Source of the DNA: Ulota crispa
Taxonomy: Eukaryota; Streptophyta; Bryopsida; Orthotrichales; Orthotrichaceae
Assembly: GCA_963920765.1 (NCBI GenBank)
Contig: OY987249.1
Span: 15,066,817-15,130,816, forward strand
Reading direction: 5' to 3'
Length of the DNA stretch: 64,000 nt
The position numbers and the translations under genes are program-made. Below the pieces are notes generated by a model. The model ran no database searches. It worked only from the letters and a program-made list of their open reading frames with translations, and was not told the DNA's origin. Of this stretch, positions 35,721-47,800 are shown in pieces; the stretch's first letter is position 1; each line of letters opens with the position of its first letter.

Positions 35721-38331
35721 GCAATTGCCTTTCTTGATTTTTGAAATTTCATGGTTTTTTTTTCTTAAAAAAAATGACATTCTTTATGTCTAGCCATTTA
35801 TAATTTACTACATTTATGATGTTTGTTATAGGTGTTAATGCATGTTATTTTAGCAATTATATTGCAGTTGTCCCCTAATTGTACACATTTAGCTCTTTCT
35901 AATTTTTAATTGTTCTACAATATAATTCATCAATTGTACTACAGTCCCTAAAAGATGGTACTTATAAGAACTATAGTCCTTTCATTTGTGACATCAGTTT
36001 TCATCCTTATCTTTCACATATATTGCACTCAATGGTTAATTCATCTTATTAACACTTATTATGCTAATCACAACTTTTCTTGAAAATTATCAATTGTTCA
36101 AAAAATATTATATCTAAACTAATGTCCATTTTTAATTTTTATGTTTTGCAAAGATGTGATGTTATTGATTAAAACATTGTAATCATAGTATACTGATATT
36201 AGTGTGCATTACAATTTGCAATCAACTTCAATACCATTAATATAATTGTGCTATAATTGTTTTGCAACTGCAAATGGAAAGTGATAAATGTATAATTACA
36301 AAAACAACTGCATTATAACTAATCAATGGCAATATTATTATTTGTAATCCTATTCTAGTTATCTTACAAAATCAAAATTGTAAATGATGATAGTCAAGTG
36401 CCACTTCAATGAAAACCTAAGCGATTAGAAAAGAAAATTTTGATATGTAAAACATCTATGTGCTTGTCTTTTTCAAATTACATTCAATTGATTCAACAAC
36501 TAAGTACTAGTTATGAATCATCCCTTTAACTTTAGTTTTATTGCAGCAAACTTTGACCTACTCTATCAAAGTCAAAGTTCACATTGAGGATAGACTTGGA
36601 GGGTAATCATGCACTTACTCCTTTCCATTTCAAGTTGAAATGATACTAAAGGAGGGAGGTTCAATGCTATTTGTTTTCATTACTAATTTTATTGAAATGA
36701 AACTAATGATGAAATGCAAGCTTATATTTATCTTTTCAATGTTGTTCTTTATTATATTAACCCCTAAATGATGGACCCATGACCAATGATTCCAAGCATG
36801 ATTGTCCATCATTCAATTTGTTGCCATTTTGCAATTACATGTGTATGTAAAAAAAATGTATTTAATTTTTAGAGATGGAATTGCATGTCTTCTTTACTTC
36901 ACAAAAACTTCCAATTTTTTTGAGAATTTTTGAAAAAAAAGTGAAGAAAAATCACATCATAGGAAATCATCTCAAAAAATCTGAAAATTTCACCATGTGT
37001 GTAACTAACATTTATAAAAAAACGCCCCCCTTACTTGTCTACTGGGTAATTACGACCGGTCAACCGCAACATAACCAAAAAACAAAAAACGATTGGTATA
37101 TTGTGACCGGTGTTTTAATTGATATTTGGAGGGTGAAAGGACATTTTCAACAAACCTTATTAGTTAACTCTTACTTTGTATTTAAAATTGAATACAAAGG
37201 GGTGGGGAGGGAGACAAAAAGACAATTGAAATGAACTCCTTTGAATATTTTTTAAATTTAAGTTTGAAATTTAAATCTAGAAGAGGTATAGATTGACATG
37301 AAAAGACATATGCGTTGAGTCCCCATTTAAAATCACACCACTATTTATTTACCTTGGTAAATGAGTTTACAAGACTCATCTATCTATATAAAAAAATGCC
37401 CACTTTTCCTAGTGTATTTTGTGTTTGTTGGTTTGTGTGTTTGTGTATGTCCGGTTTGATAATTTGTGATTGGCTGAGGGCCAAGGTGAAAGGACAATGA
37501 CATGGGTGTTGGGTGTGGAAGGACATCCTTGGTGAAACCCATTGGATATTTTTCCAACTAGGATTTGAAATTCAACTACAAAGGGGTGGAGAGGGAGAGA
37601 TGAAGAGGCAAATTGATTTGAATTGAAATGGATTGCACCACATTGGAGATTTTATGAATTTTGAAATTGAAATTCAATATTCTTCAAATCAACTTAGCTA
37701 TGCTAAATGGAGCCAACCCCCTCCCCCCTCCTCTATGTTAGATTTTCTCCCTCTCCCTCTCTAATATTGGAGATTTTATTAATTATTTTTATTTAAATTT
37801 TATCTATTTAAATTTAAAAGTGCATCATTGGATAATTTAAAATTGTTTAAAAAAAATTGAACCTCTTTGCGCTCTTTTTATGAATGACATATATTTCTTT
37901 TTACTAAATTAACTTCAAACAAACATCGTAATTTACTCAGATTATTAGAAAATCTATATTTGAATTATTTAATTTTAGTTATTTTGATTGATTTAATACC
38001 AATCTTTTATTTTAAATGAAATTTCTACTAAAAATTTCAAGTTGAATTTCTCCAAAAAAATGCTAAATGGGGTTGCAAACTCATGTACTTATGCTAAATG
38101 GAAACATCGCATTACCTCTACTATGCTAAATGGGGCTACCTCCTTCTTTCATAAGTTTTTTTTTTTTTTTTTTTCAAAATCCCTCAACCCAAATCCCACA
38201 CCACCATGATAGACAAGTCTTGAGACCATTTTGCTACCGCAAAATGGGATCAGGACTCGTCTATCCTTATAAAAAATGCCCCCCCTTACCTGTCCATTGG
38301 GTAATTACTACCGGATTGGCACACAAGAGGA
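35721..38331. other. AT-rich intergenic DNA with a thrice-repeated boundary-like motif
   Basis: No gene recognised. Near 37003-37060, 37375-37405 and 38255-38315 the sequence TATAAAAAAATGCCC (or a close variant) recurs. In the first and third cases it is followed by CTTACYTGTC and GGGTAATTACKACCGG. A poly-T run lies at about 38155-38174. Confidence 0.45.
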
Positions 38332-38601
38332 GGTGGATGGGGATGGGGGGATGGATGGATGGGAGATGGATGGATGGATGGGAGATGGATGGATGGGGGA
38401 TGGATGGGGAGATGGATGGATGGGGCATGGATGGATGGATGAGAGGTGGATGGATGGAGGGTGGGTGGATGGGGATGGGATGTGGGGACATGGGGATGGG
38501 ACATGGGGATGGGATGGGGACATGGGGATGGGATGGGGACATGGAGATGGGATGGGGACATGGGATGGGGCATGGGGGACATGGGCACATGGGGGGCATG
38601 T
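38332..38601 (+). repeat. G-rich minisatellite
   Basis: The first half is built of GGATGGATGGG-type units, the second of GGGACATGGGGATGGGAT-type units of about 19-20 bp. The G-runs are on the plus strand and could form quadruplexes. Long frames in all directions over this block are low-complexity translations, not genes. Confidence 0.9.
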
Positions 38602-39515
38602 AATTATGCTCAAACTTGCATTTACCTTGGTAAATTTTACATGACTTGTATCACAATAAAAACATCATAATGTAAACTCCATTTCCGTGTCATTCTATAA
38701 GTAGAAAAATAATAGACATTGAAAAAACATTCAAAGTTCAGATAGCAATAAAATATTCAATATTAGGAAATTTTCCAAAATTCAAATTGGAGAAGAAACT
38801 AGAGTAGATGGCCTTCATTTTGTAAGTTGGCCTCAAGTTCAAAAAATATCATTTTGTAGAGAAATTTCAGATTTAGAGCAAAGAGGAACAACTTCCCAAA
38901 ATACACTAAAATAGCATATTTTATGATTCATTTTTTTTACTAACTTCTCATCTACATAAAAAGAAACACTAGCAAGATTACAAATTCAATTAGATACTCA
39001 TCATATCCCAACATGATAGATCAAAAACAAAACTATGGATGAAAAATCAAATTTTCTTGCCATCCATGTCCCTAGACATTCGTTCAAGCGCCATTTCCTA
39101 GCGCCCGCAGCGTTATAGAATTAACATCAAGTTTTGAGCCAAGCATGTGCTTATCACCTCCAATTATATATTGATTTTAATAAAGTGGAAACTTGCAGTG
39201 TTAAATGTACGTTTCTTACCGTGTTTTGGCCTAATGCTTACTCATTCCATTTTCACATCAAGACATCAACTTTTTTTTGACAAATCCTCATATCAATTAT
39301 TTCGATTTTCTTTGCAATTTTATACTAGAGTAAAGAATACTCAAACAAAATTTCAATCAAGCCATAGGATTCAATGCCTAGTATCCAAAACTTCTAAAAA
39401 CATGAATCGTGTTTTTAACAAAAGAAAATGAAGATGCATAGAATTTTTTTGAAACAAATTATGATTTTAAAATGGACTTCTGAAGTGTGCTATCCTGAAA
39501 GTCTACAAGTGCTAT
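38602..39515. other. AT-rich intergenic DNA, no gene recognised
   Basis: The 94-residue frame at 39147-39431 has no recognisable motif. Nothing else stands out. Confidence 0.4.
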
Positions 39516-39832
39516 TAAGGTAAGAACACCCATAAGCATCAGTATCTTCATAACCGTTACTTCTAAAATCTTGGAAAATATGTGGAAATGAATAGATGTA
39601 ATGATAAGGATGTACAACATGTGAACTTGATATCTCAGTATTGGTTATGGGTGCAATGGCAGTTTGCTCTTAAAAAATTCACAACTTACTCTTATAGTAT
39701 CCAAATAATACATTCAAAAGTGCAAACTCATTTTTGTGTGTTCCTAATAGGATCCTATAACTTGCTAGATGTTTATTAATAGTCATCGTGTTCAAAAGCC
39801 TTAGTTTGACATTTATGGGTGCTCCTACCTTA
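39516..39832. mobile_element. MITE, copy 2 of the pair with 12728-13045
   Basis: The ends TAAGGTAAGAACACCCATAA and GGGTGCTCCTACCTTA are inverted repeats. The interior is colinear with copy 1 and has many substitutions, so neither copy looks recent. Confidence 0.8.
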
Positions 39833-39935
39833 GGTCACCTTGAAACCTAAATAGAATGTGAAATTGCAACTACTCATTTCACTCATCTATTTACTCAAAC
39901 CAATATAACCCAACATAGAGTGAGAGTCCTAATGA

Positions 39936-40222
39936 GGGAAAATTTTATGAATACGCCTGAAGTTTGCCATATTTGTATACATATCCATGTTTTCAGAAAT
40001 GGCACAAATACCCTTGGACCATAATTTTCAGGCATTTGTTTTGTTGTGCACAGTAATTTCTTCATGACCAATGCTAAAGCAAGAAGTGCAAGTGATACAC
40101 AGTTATGCACAATAGAACAAATGCCTGAAAAGTATGGTCCAAGGGTATTTGTGCAATTTCTGAAAAACCAGGGGTATATACACAAATATGACAAACTTCA
40201 GGGGTATCCATAAAAAATTCCC
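39936..40222. mobile_element. 287-bp foldback MITE
   Basis: Left arm GGGAAAATTTTATGAATACG continues with CCTGAAGTTTG, CACAAATACCCTTGGACCAT and CAGGCATTTGTT; the right arm is its inverted complement, ending in AATTCCC. The two arms leave only a short middle. No convincing target duplication. Confidence 0.82.
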
Positions 40223-41276
40223 TTGTAACTACGTAGCTGTTGTGACTGCATAGTTGCACTGCCTTTCCTTTGAAACATTGATTTGTCATCATCGTCTCCA
40301 CTTCGAAAATTTTGAAGGATAAGTCTATCACCTCAGAAGTCTAAGGCTACAGAATTGATGCACACACACAGTAGTACAACTTCGACTGCAATTGGATGAG
40401 CTTTCTATTCCTTGAGGCGCACCCTCGGTACCAGTAACCCTGACTATAGTCAAATTTGGTCTCGAAAGCTACGGCCCATCACACCAGGACCCTCGCCAAC
40501 TGCAGACTAGATTGTAGGCCAAAGGTCCTATTCGCCCAGCCAAAATTCTGCTCTAAAAGAACCTCAGGCACTAGCTCTTCTTTTCCCGAGCCAACACTCA
40601 TTGCACAAACACTGCAAGATGCAAGCACATCACACATAAAAGGATGAAATCATGATTTACACGAGACTGTAATGAAAACCGCAGATCACTTTATACTCAA
40701 CCAAGGTGAAGGAATCTAGCATATTTGTGCTGCTACAAAAAGCTATCCAGAAAACAATTGAATTAATCGCCCCACTGAAAAGTAGTTGCTGGGAGGTGCT
40801 GGACCAACGCTTGATACTCAACCAGATATGACTAGTTTTCCCTCTCTGATCCGTATACTCTCACACTAGATCTACCTCAGTGGTGATACGGCTGATCTCA
40901 TCTTTAAAAACGTATTCCTAGAGCTCAAGTCTACCAAAATTGGGTATTTCACATAGGTTGTTCAGCTCGAACAAAAATGTTGAGAAGATGCCTTGACCAA
41001 AGAGCACAGAGCCGTCTGAATCTTACCAGCATAACATGCCAGCTGCTGAAGGAAATCACCGCATGGATACTTCCATACAACTGGTGGCACTTCCATGCCC
41101 TTTGTGTGAGGACTTCATCCACCTCTATCTGGAGGTTAAGCAGCAGCAATACAATAGAAATTTTAGTTGAAACCAAACCTTTTTGATACTTCTCTTTTTT
41201 ATAAAATTTTGGAATCCTGCTGTTATCCTCCAGAGAATATGCCATCGAATCGTCAAGAATGTTGTTGAGTTGTAGC
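40223..41276 (-). other. 3' flank and probable 3' UTR of DXO1
   Basis: Follows the DXO1 stop at 41277 on the minus strand. Base composition stays gene-like to about 40350. Short frames on both strands have no recognisable motif. The poly(A) site is not identifiable. Confidence 0.4.
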
Positions 41277-43795
41277 TCAAGCAAGGAGTTCCATGTGCGC
41301 AGTAATTAAACTCGGGCATGAATTTGCCTTGACGAGTTCCAGCCTATTCGCATGGCGATTAAATCGGAAGGTATAATCTTCACCTTCTTTCACACTCCCA
41401 TAGAGCCAGCAAAGTACCTGGTCAGCAAAGGCGAGACAAACCCCGCCCTCCCAGTGGTGCTTTTGCTTCACACGCTGGGTAATATCTTGCGGTTTCATCA
41501 CTTCTGTGTAGAGAAGCCGGCCAGCATTATCCCTAGTCAAAGATTACAATGCATTGGGTTAGCAAGTAGTAATGGAAGTTTCTGTATTACAAAAAAACCC
41601 TTCATGTTCACAAAGGGCCATTAGAGGGTACAGACCACTCACTTTGCTTTTCCTTAGAACACCAGGCCCAGGTGAATAATATAAAGAGTGCCAATCACGT
41701 GACTACCAATGTACAAGACTACAAACAACACAATCAAAACCGTTGCATTGTAAACAAGCATGCGAGAATTGCAAGTAGAACGGTTCACTAACCGATAACC
41801 GACGACAATTCGCTGCACTCCAGCAAGAAAGGATTGTATCCAGAATTTGAGTAGCTTATCCCGTTCAAATCTGTCCACAGTCCTCGCATCCAATACTCGA
41901 CTCGTTTTAAGTTCAACGAAGTGTCTTCTGCCATCGGGATTTGAATCATAACAATCCATTTCAGCTCCCATGATAATTCTATGTGGACCAAGCTTTGTCT
42001 TCACCACTGCACAAAACTCCACATTTGCGTCCACCACAGTCTTCCTGGCATTTCCACTGCTTTGGCGTGACGACGAAGCCTCAGTAGCAAACTTCTCAAA
42101 AGAATAGCCCCAATAACAGCGCCGCTTTTGCATCTCAACATCAAGATGAGGAGCCTCTGGCAACTTATGAACGTCAAGATAAACTGTGCCCTTGCGTTTA
42201 TGAACACCCATCTCCCAAACGTCTTGCCTATTGTACGCTGTACCAAGAATCTTGTTCAGATTGTTACGGTACGTGACAAAGTGGATGTTATCCAAAAGAA
42301 TCTGCTTGTTTCTTATACACGCTAATAGGTCACCAAATCCACTTCCAGCGCCATCCTCTTTCTTTTCAACGTAAGTATCAAATCCATCATTCAAATCAAC
42401 ACCATTTTCCCGAAGTATTTCACGACGAAATCTGCAGAGAAGAAAAGACCAAGAAGATCTTAACAACACAACTGTTTGCAGATAACTTGAAACAGATTAA
42501 AAACAGATGCTAAGTAGGACAACTACTTCAACGAAGATGGAACCCTTGAAGTCAGACGTGAAAAGACGATAAATTTATACACCGCAAGATAAGTGTGCAG
42601 ATGCTATATTTTCTTTAGAAACAGAGAATTGCATCTATAAAAAACAGCATAGACCAATATGCATCAACCACAGAATCCAGCATTTGGAAGTCCAAGTTGT
42701 TCAGTTTACAGTCAGGATTCACCTTCAACTCTTCACAAATAATAATGAAAATCAAACATACAGCACTTCTAGTTCAAGACAAAGCCACACATAAGCTTTC
42801 AGAAAGGCGGATCATCTCATCGAGATTAACCTGCGAAGACAGCTCTCATCAAATAGGACGGTGCCGTCGCCGTTCCTACTGTAGCCTGCAATTTGAACAG
42901 GCTCCTGAAATGGAGGACATTTCACACAATACATGTCGTTGTTGTGGCCTACCGCCCCAAGCTTCATATCAGCTACGAGCGATTCCGCTGTTCATCAAGC
43001 AACACCAAGTAAACCAGTGAATCTAAAGCTCCGATTCACAACAAATGTCATTGCCCTACCAACAGTGCAACCCCGGCAGGCATTCAAATGGACGACCCGT
43101 GACTGCCAAAACGAACGCCGGGTTAATAGCTAAATTCTCTGATTATTGCTCTTCCGTTTCATTCATGCAAAGTATCTATCTCAAGGAACTATGTGTCTGG
43201 AGTTCTCTTCAAGGAGCTTCACAGCCTGAGCCTCGTCGACCGACACAAGTAATTTCATTTTCTGATGATCCAGGTTTATTAAACTGATTATATTTATTTT
43301 CCAGTGCTTACGTAATTAGCTTGGAAGAGGAAGAGAGAAAAAGGACGTACAGGGCCTGCCACCCCTGCCTGACGGTCCTCCGAAACCAGAGAGATTGTTC
43401 CAAGCAAGAAGGGATCCAGAGCCATCGCCTCTACCTCCTCCACCTCCTCCTCGCATGTTCCGAGGTCCAGCGTTGCCTCTTTCTGGCGGCCCTCGCCTGC
43501 CACCGGCATCGCGATAATCCTGTTTTCTCGGAAACGAAGCTGGCGGTAACGTCGGAGGTCGCAATGCACTCACAGCACTTGCCTTCATGTAATCTTCGTT
43601 AGTTTTACCAAATAAATCATCATCATCATCAACTTCCTTCTCTTCCTCCGCTTCCTCCTCATAACTATTGTCACTCCCTTCCCGATCAACATTATCATCC
43701 ACAATCACTTCCTCATCGGAGCTCTCATCAGAATCGGAGCCCTCGGATGATGAAGACGAATCCTCCTCCACCTTGGAACCACTGACCTCGGCCAT
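41277..43795 (-). CDS. DXO1: DXO1/Rai1-family RNA decapping and NAD-cap hydrolase
   Basis: Removes defective or NAD+ 5' caps from RNA; plant DXO1 also helps cap methylation through its N-terminal extension (family knowledge). Coding exons in transcript order: 43795-43351, 42948-42831, 42431-41793, 41532-41277; phases agree and give 485 residues. Residues 1-60 are Ser/Asp/Glu-rich, ending [13 protein letters not shown]. Residues about 95-148 are Gly/Arg-rich ([14 protein letters not shown]). The catalytic domain follows with [13 protein letters not shown] (Glu about 300), [11 protein letters not shown] (Glu about 345, Asp about 347) and HFVELKTSR (Glu about 361, Lys about 363), the metal-binding motifs of the family. 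The end, [20 protein letters not shown] and CPSLITAHM, is typical of plant DXO1. An in-frame Met at 43807 would add four residues. The donor after exon 3 (CG/GTTAGT) was chosen because it gives the family-consistent join [12 protein letters not shown]. Confidence 0.93.
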
Positions 43796-44129
43796 GGAGC
43801 TCCTCAAATAGAAGATGATCGCAGAAGAAACACCGGGATTCGCTGGATAAAATAGAAATTCAAATCTCGCAGAAAATGGCTACGGGAATGAATCTTGTTG
43901 CATACTGCACTGATGTGTTTTACTGGCAGCAGCGATGGTGGCGATGGTGGCGATGGCGAAGTGCCAGACATTTACAGAGCGTGAAATTCAGCACGCATAC
44001 AATATAACCTTCCAGTCAACTCGAAACCCTAGCGAGGTCGGAGACGATGACCAGCTCTGGATGAAAACTGTCGGGAGCCCCCATTTATGGATGAAAAGTT
44101 TGTCTGGCGGTGTTCATTAATTTCACCGT
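43796..44129 (-). promoter_or_regulatory. Upstream region of DXO1
   Basis: Gene-like base composition continues to about 44100 upstream of the start codon, then drops into repeat DNA. No TATA box can be assigned. The plus-strand frame at 43935-44120 is short and unrecognised. Confidence 0.35.
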
Positions 44130-44835
44130 AACATTCTGAACCTATAGGAGGATGAAGGGCGCAGTAGGCATGTACGGGTCACGTCCCTACACCAGCTGTA
44201 GGTGGTTTAGTAAATGAAATGTGTGCAAAAGGAGAAGTAATATAGTGGTACACTCCATCTCTCACGGTACAAAAACATGTCTCATTTTAAAAATATTTTA
44301 ATACTATAAGAGTGTCATTGTTGGTAACAAATTTATGGAATGATTTTCCCACCACTACTCTTGTATGTAAAATAGATATCCATGTTGTAGCTAACTATTC
44401 TTCTACACTAAAGGCAGTGTTTGAGTATTGAACTTCTAGAGGACATGATCCAATTTTATATTTTAAAAGGAGTAATTTCTCTATAACATTCTAAACCTCT
44501 GGGAGGACAAAGGCCTTAGTAGGCATGTATGGGTCACGTCCTTATACCAGCTGTAGGTGGTTTAGTAAAATGAAATGTGTGAAAAAGGAGAAGTAATGTA
44601 AGCTTAGTGGTACACTCCATCTCCTGTGGTACAAAAACACATTGTATTCTAAAAATATTTTAATGCTATAAGAGTGTCATTGTTGCTAACAAATTCATGG
44701 AATGATTTTTATACCACTACTCTTGTATAAAGTAGATATCCATGTTGTAGCTAACAATCCTTCTACGCTAAAGGGAGTGTTTAAGTATTGAACTTCTAGA
44801 GGGCATGACCCAATTTTATATTTTAAAGGGGGTAT
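44130..44835. repeat. Tandem duplication of a 350-bp segment
   Basis: Copies at about 44130-44475 and 44485-44835 share TAACATTCT-AACCT, AGTAGGCATGTA-GGGTCACG, CCAGCTGTAGGTGGTTTAGT, TATAAGAGTGTCATTGTTG and GTATTGAACTTCTAGAGG. They differ by scattered substitutions and small indels, so the duplication is not very recent. Confidence 0.88.
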
Positions 44836-47800
44836 CCAACCTTCAAGTGCAATTTTGAAATTTTAGACCCCTTTGCGTTTGCAAGGTTGCCAAAATGATA
44901 GCCCTTCAAAAACCATTGGGCATGCAATGAATAAATAAAGATTGTGAAAAAAACTTCAAGTACAAAAATTAAGAAAGTTCATTAGGATTTACACTTACTA
45001 CAAAAATTTCTTGAAATCCAATAAATCAACAACATATGTCTAAAACTTCAAACAAAATCAAATACAATAATGAGCTTATATAATTTACCAAAATGTAAGT
45101 ACTACTAATTTGTCATGATCAATTTGAATCCATGTTCAATTGAATTGTTTTGTAGTACTTTATATCACTTCAAGCATCAAAAGTGCTAAACCAATCTTTA
45201 GCTTTAGTTTCTTTTCTACATAAAGACACCTCCATAAGTGCATTTAGTGTTCTTAAGTTAGAAATAGATGTAGAATTGTAAAAGCAAGTAGCTTTGGGCC
45301 TCTTGAAATATGTCCTCTAGTTGTGCACTTGTGCAATTTTGGCATTAACCCCTAAGTGCCCAAACTTGAAACCAAGAAAGCCTGACCTACTTGCAATCAA
45401 AGTACTCCTTGTGGACTGAAAAATACAATCTACAGGATTGGACCACACAACTTGTTAGTAGAAAGCATCTCCATCGTGATGGGCTTGATTGGAGGTGGTT
45501 TGACCAAAGGAGCAATGAGATAACATCAATCAAACTTGTGTTGACCCAGCTTTTGGAGAGACAATATAATGTCTGTTGGGTGCTTAAGGATTAAAGCCAT
45601 TTCAGAGGTTATTATCCATGTACTGTACAAATGTGTCATTGTATATCCCTTTAGTCTATATTTGCCATAATTGTCTAACTATATACTATATCTCAATGAT
45701 CCCAAGATTAGAAGTTTAAAATTGATACCCCAAGAAGCCCTTTAACTAAATTTCAATTTTTAAAATAATGTCTTAAGTGAAATGTCACATTCTTTTCCAT
45801 CTTTTTTGATTGCAAAGTCAATTTATTTTTGCTCTTCACTCAAAGGGCATTCATTTTTGCCCACTTTATTTAAAAGCTTATTGCAAAGTTAAGAACATTG
45901 CGACCTTCAAATATAACACATTCATGATCCTTAAACCCTAAAATACCTTGTGGTAAATCAACATGGTGACACACACATGAATGAAGCCTTTTCAAAGATA
46001 ATTCCTTCAAAATTTCTTATGCACTGGTCAATCATGTTACAATATTTAAGGGCTTCTACACCCTTGCTTTTCAAATCTTGCTTGCCATGCAAGAAATGAA
46101 GTGCAAGTAGCCTAGAGTTTAGAGCGTCATTTTCTAAGTATTACGCAATGGTCTTCCAAACAAGCTCCAGCAATACCATATCATGCTAAGATTAATCTAC
46201 AGCGTTTTTTTTCCTGGCAAAATTTTGTCAAATTTGACAAAAATCAGCCACTGCCGTTTCTTCCCTCCTTAAATCCACCAATTTGAAGATGCCACTGCAG
46301 AGGTCTCTGTCACTTAGAAAAAACATTGTTCATCTATAAACATTTCTCCAATTTACAACTAAGAATATCTCCTTTCTCCATGTGCACAAATCCTACTGAA
46401 GCTTTACTAGCTTCTAGTAGAAACAACTGGAAAAGGTGTTATTACTCATGAGAATCCCACACTTTAAAAAGAAGAAGAGATTTGCTTTATCATGGAACTC
46501 CCCAACTTCAAGACTACTTTTACTATGATTGAACCAAATAAATTTGAACTTGGAGGCACTATGAAGGAAGATCTTGTGAAAAAGCAAGTAAAACATCATT
46601 CCAAATTTATGCCAGTAAGGAAAACTACAAATGACTTAGTATAACTAGCAATTTTAGACAAAGTTCTTCAAGAATTCAATTTTGACTTTTAATTATGGTA
46701 AAAGATTCAAGTTGACAACTTTGACCTTACATAAGTATGTTTGAATTACAAGCATACATCGAGTCATGAAACATATAATTATGGTTTAGATATTATAGAA
46801 GCCAATAAAATTGCACTTAAAATGGATGTTTATATGATCATATTGCACAATGATTGCTTTGTTTGACCATTGTAATAGAGCCAAGTTCTATTGTTTAAAG
46901 ATTTCTTTGATATTTGATTAATGTTACAAGTGAACACTATGAGTCTTCAACACTTCAAGGACTAAACACATTTTCACAAAATTCATAAGCTTAGATGCGC
47001 AATAGAATCAAATATGGACCCAAAATGAATAATCCAACAATACAAATGCAAAGGACATCTTGGTTGTTGTAATGTGAAAATTTCAACAAGATCTACTGTT
47101 GCAGGTAAAATACTATAATGATTGAGTGAGTTGTATGTGGAAAATCTTTAGTTTTTCATGCTTGTGTGGTTTTAAATGTTAACGCTTAAGGCTAGCTTTG
47201 CTTAAGAAGAGCCTAACATCTCTAGAAAGCAAGGTTTCCCACCTTTCTAATAAGACTAGTTTCACACAAAATAAATAAAAGTAGAAATCACAAGGTGTAG
47301 ATAAGTGGACAAAAAGGGTCAAAAACCCCACTTTCTTTTACTACCCTAAAATAGTTCTACAAAAAAATTGATAAATGACATGGAAAACCCAATAGGTAAA
47401 AATAATCAAGAATTGGCCTTAAATGTAGGATGATAAATTTTGAAGCTTAAATGACAACACCATTTCAATAGATCTTCAAATACTACAAGTATGTTACTAC
47501 CATATAGAGAAACCATATAAGAGTATATCTTAAGCAGTTTCAAATTTTTTTAGGACCGCACAATTGAAATTTAACATTCTTCTTGGATATTTGCTATATG
47601 TTGTTATTTTGATCCACCTTTGACCAAAAATGGATACGTATTTTGAAGCCATGTTGTATAAACACCATTGTTTTGTCAACTCACATAATTGATTTTGTTT
47701 TTGTTTTTTCAAATGGATGCAAAGTTCTTCTAATCATATGCATTCTTCAAGACCAAATTCCAAATTGTTGAGAAATTCTACTCTATTGGCCAAAAACAAC

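Noticed and set aside
38130-38603. Frames of 100-157 codons over the G-rich block on both strands
   Set aside because: Low-complexity translations of a minisatellite.
42697-43287. Plus-strand frames of 66-107 codons within the DXO1 region
   Set aside because: They overlap exon 2 and introns of the minus-strand DXO1 gene and have no recognisable motif.
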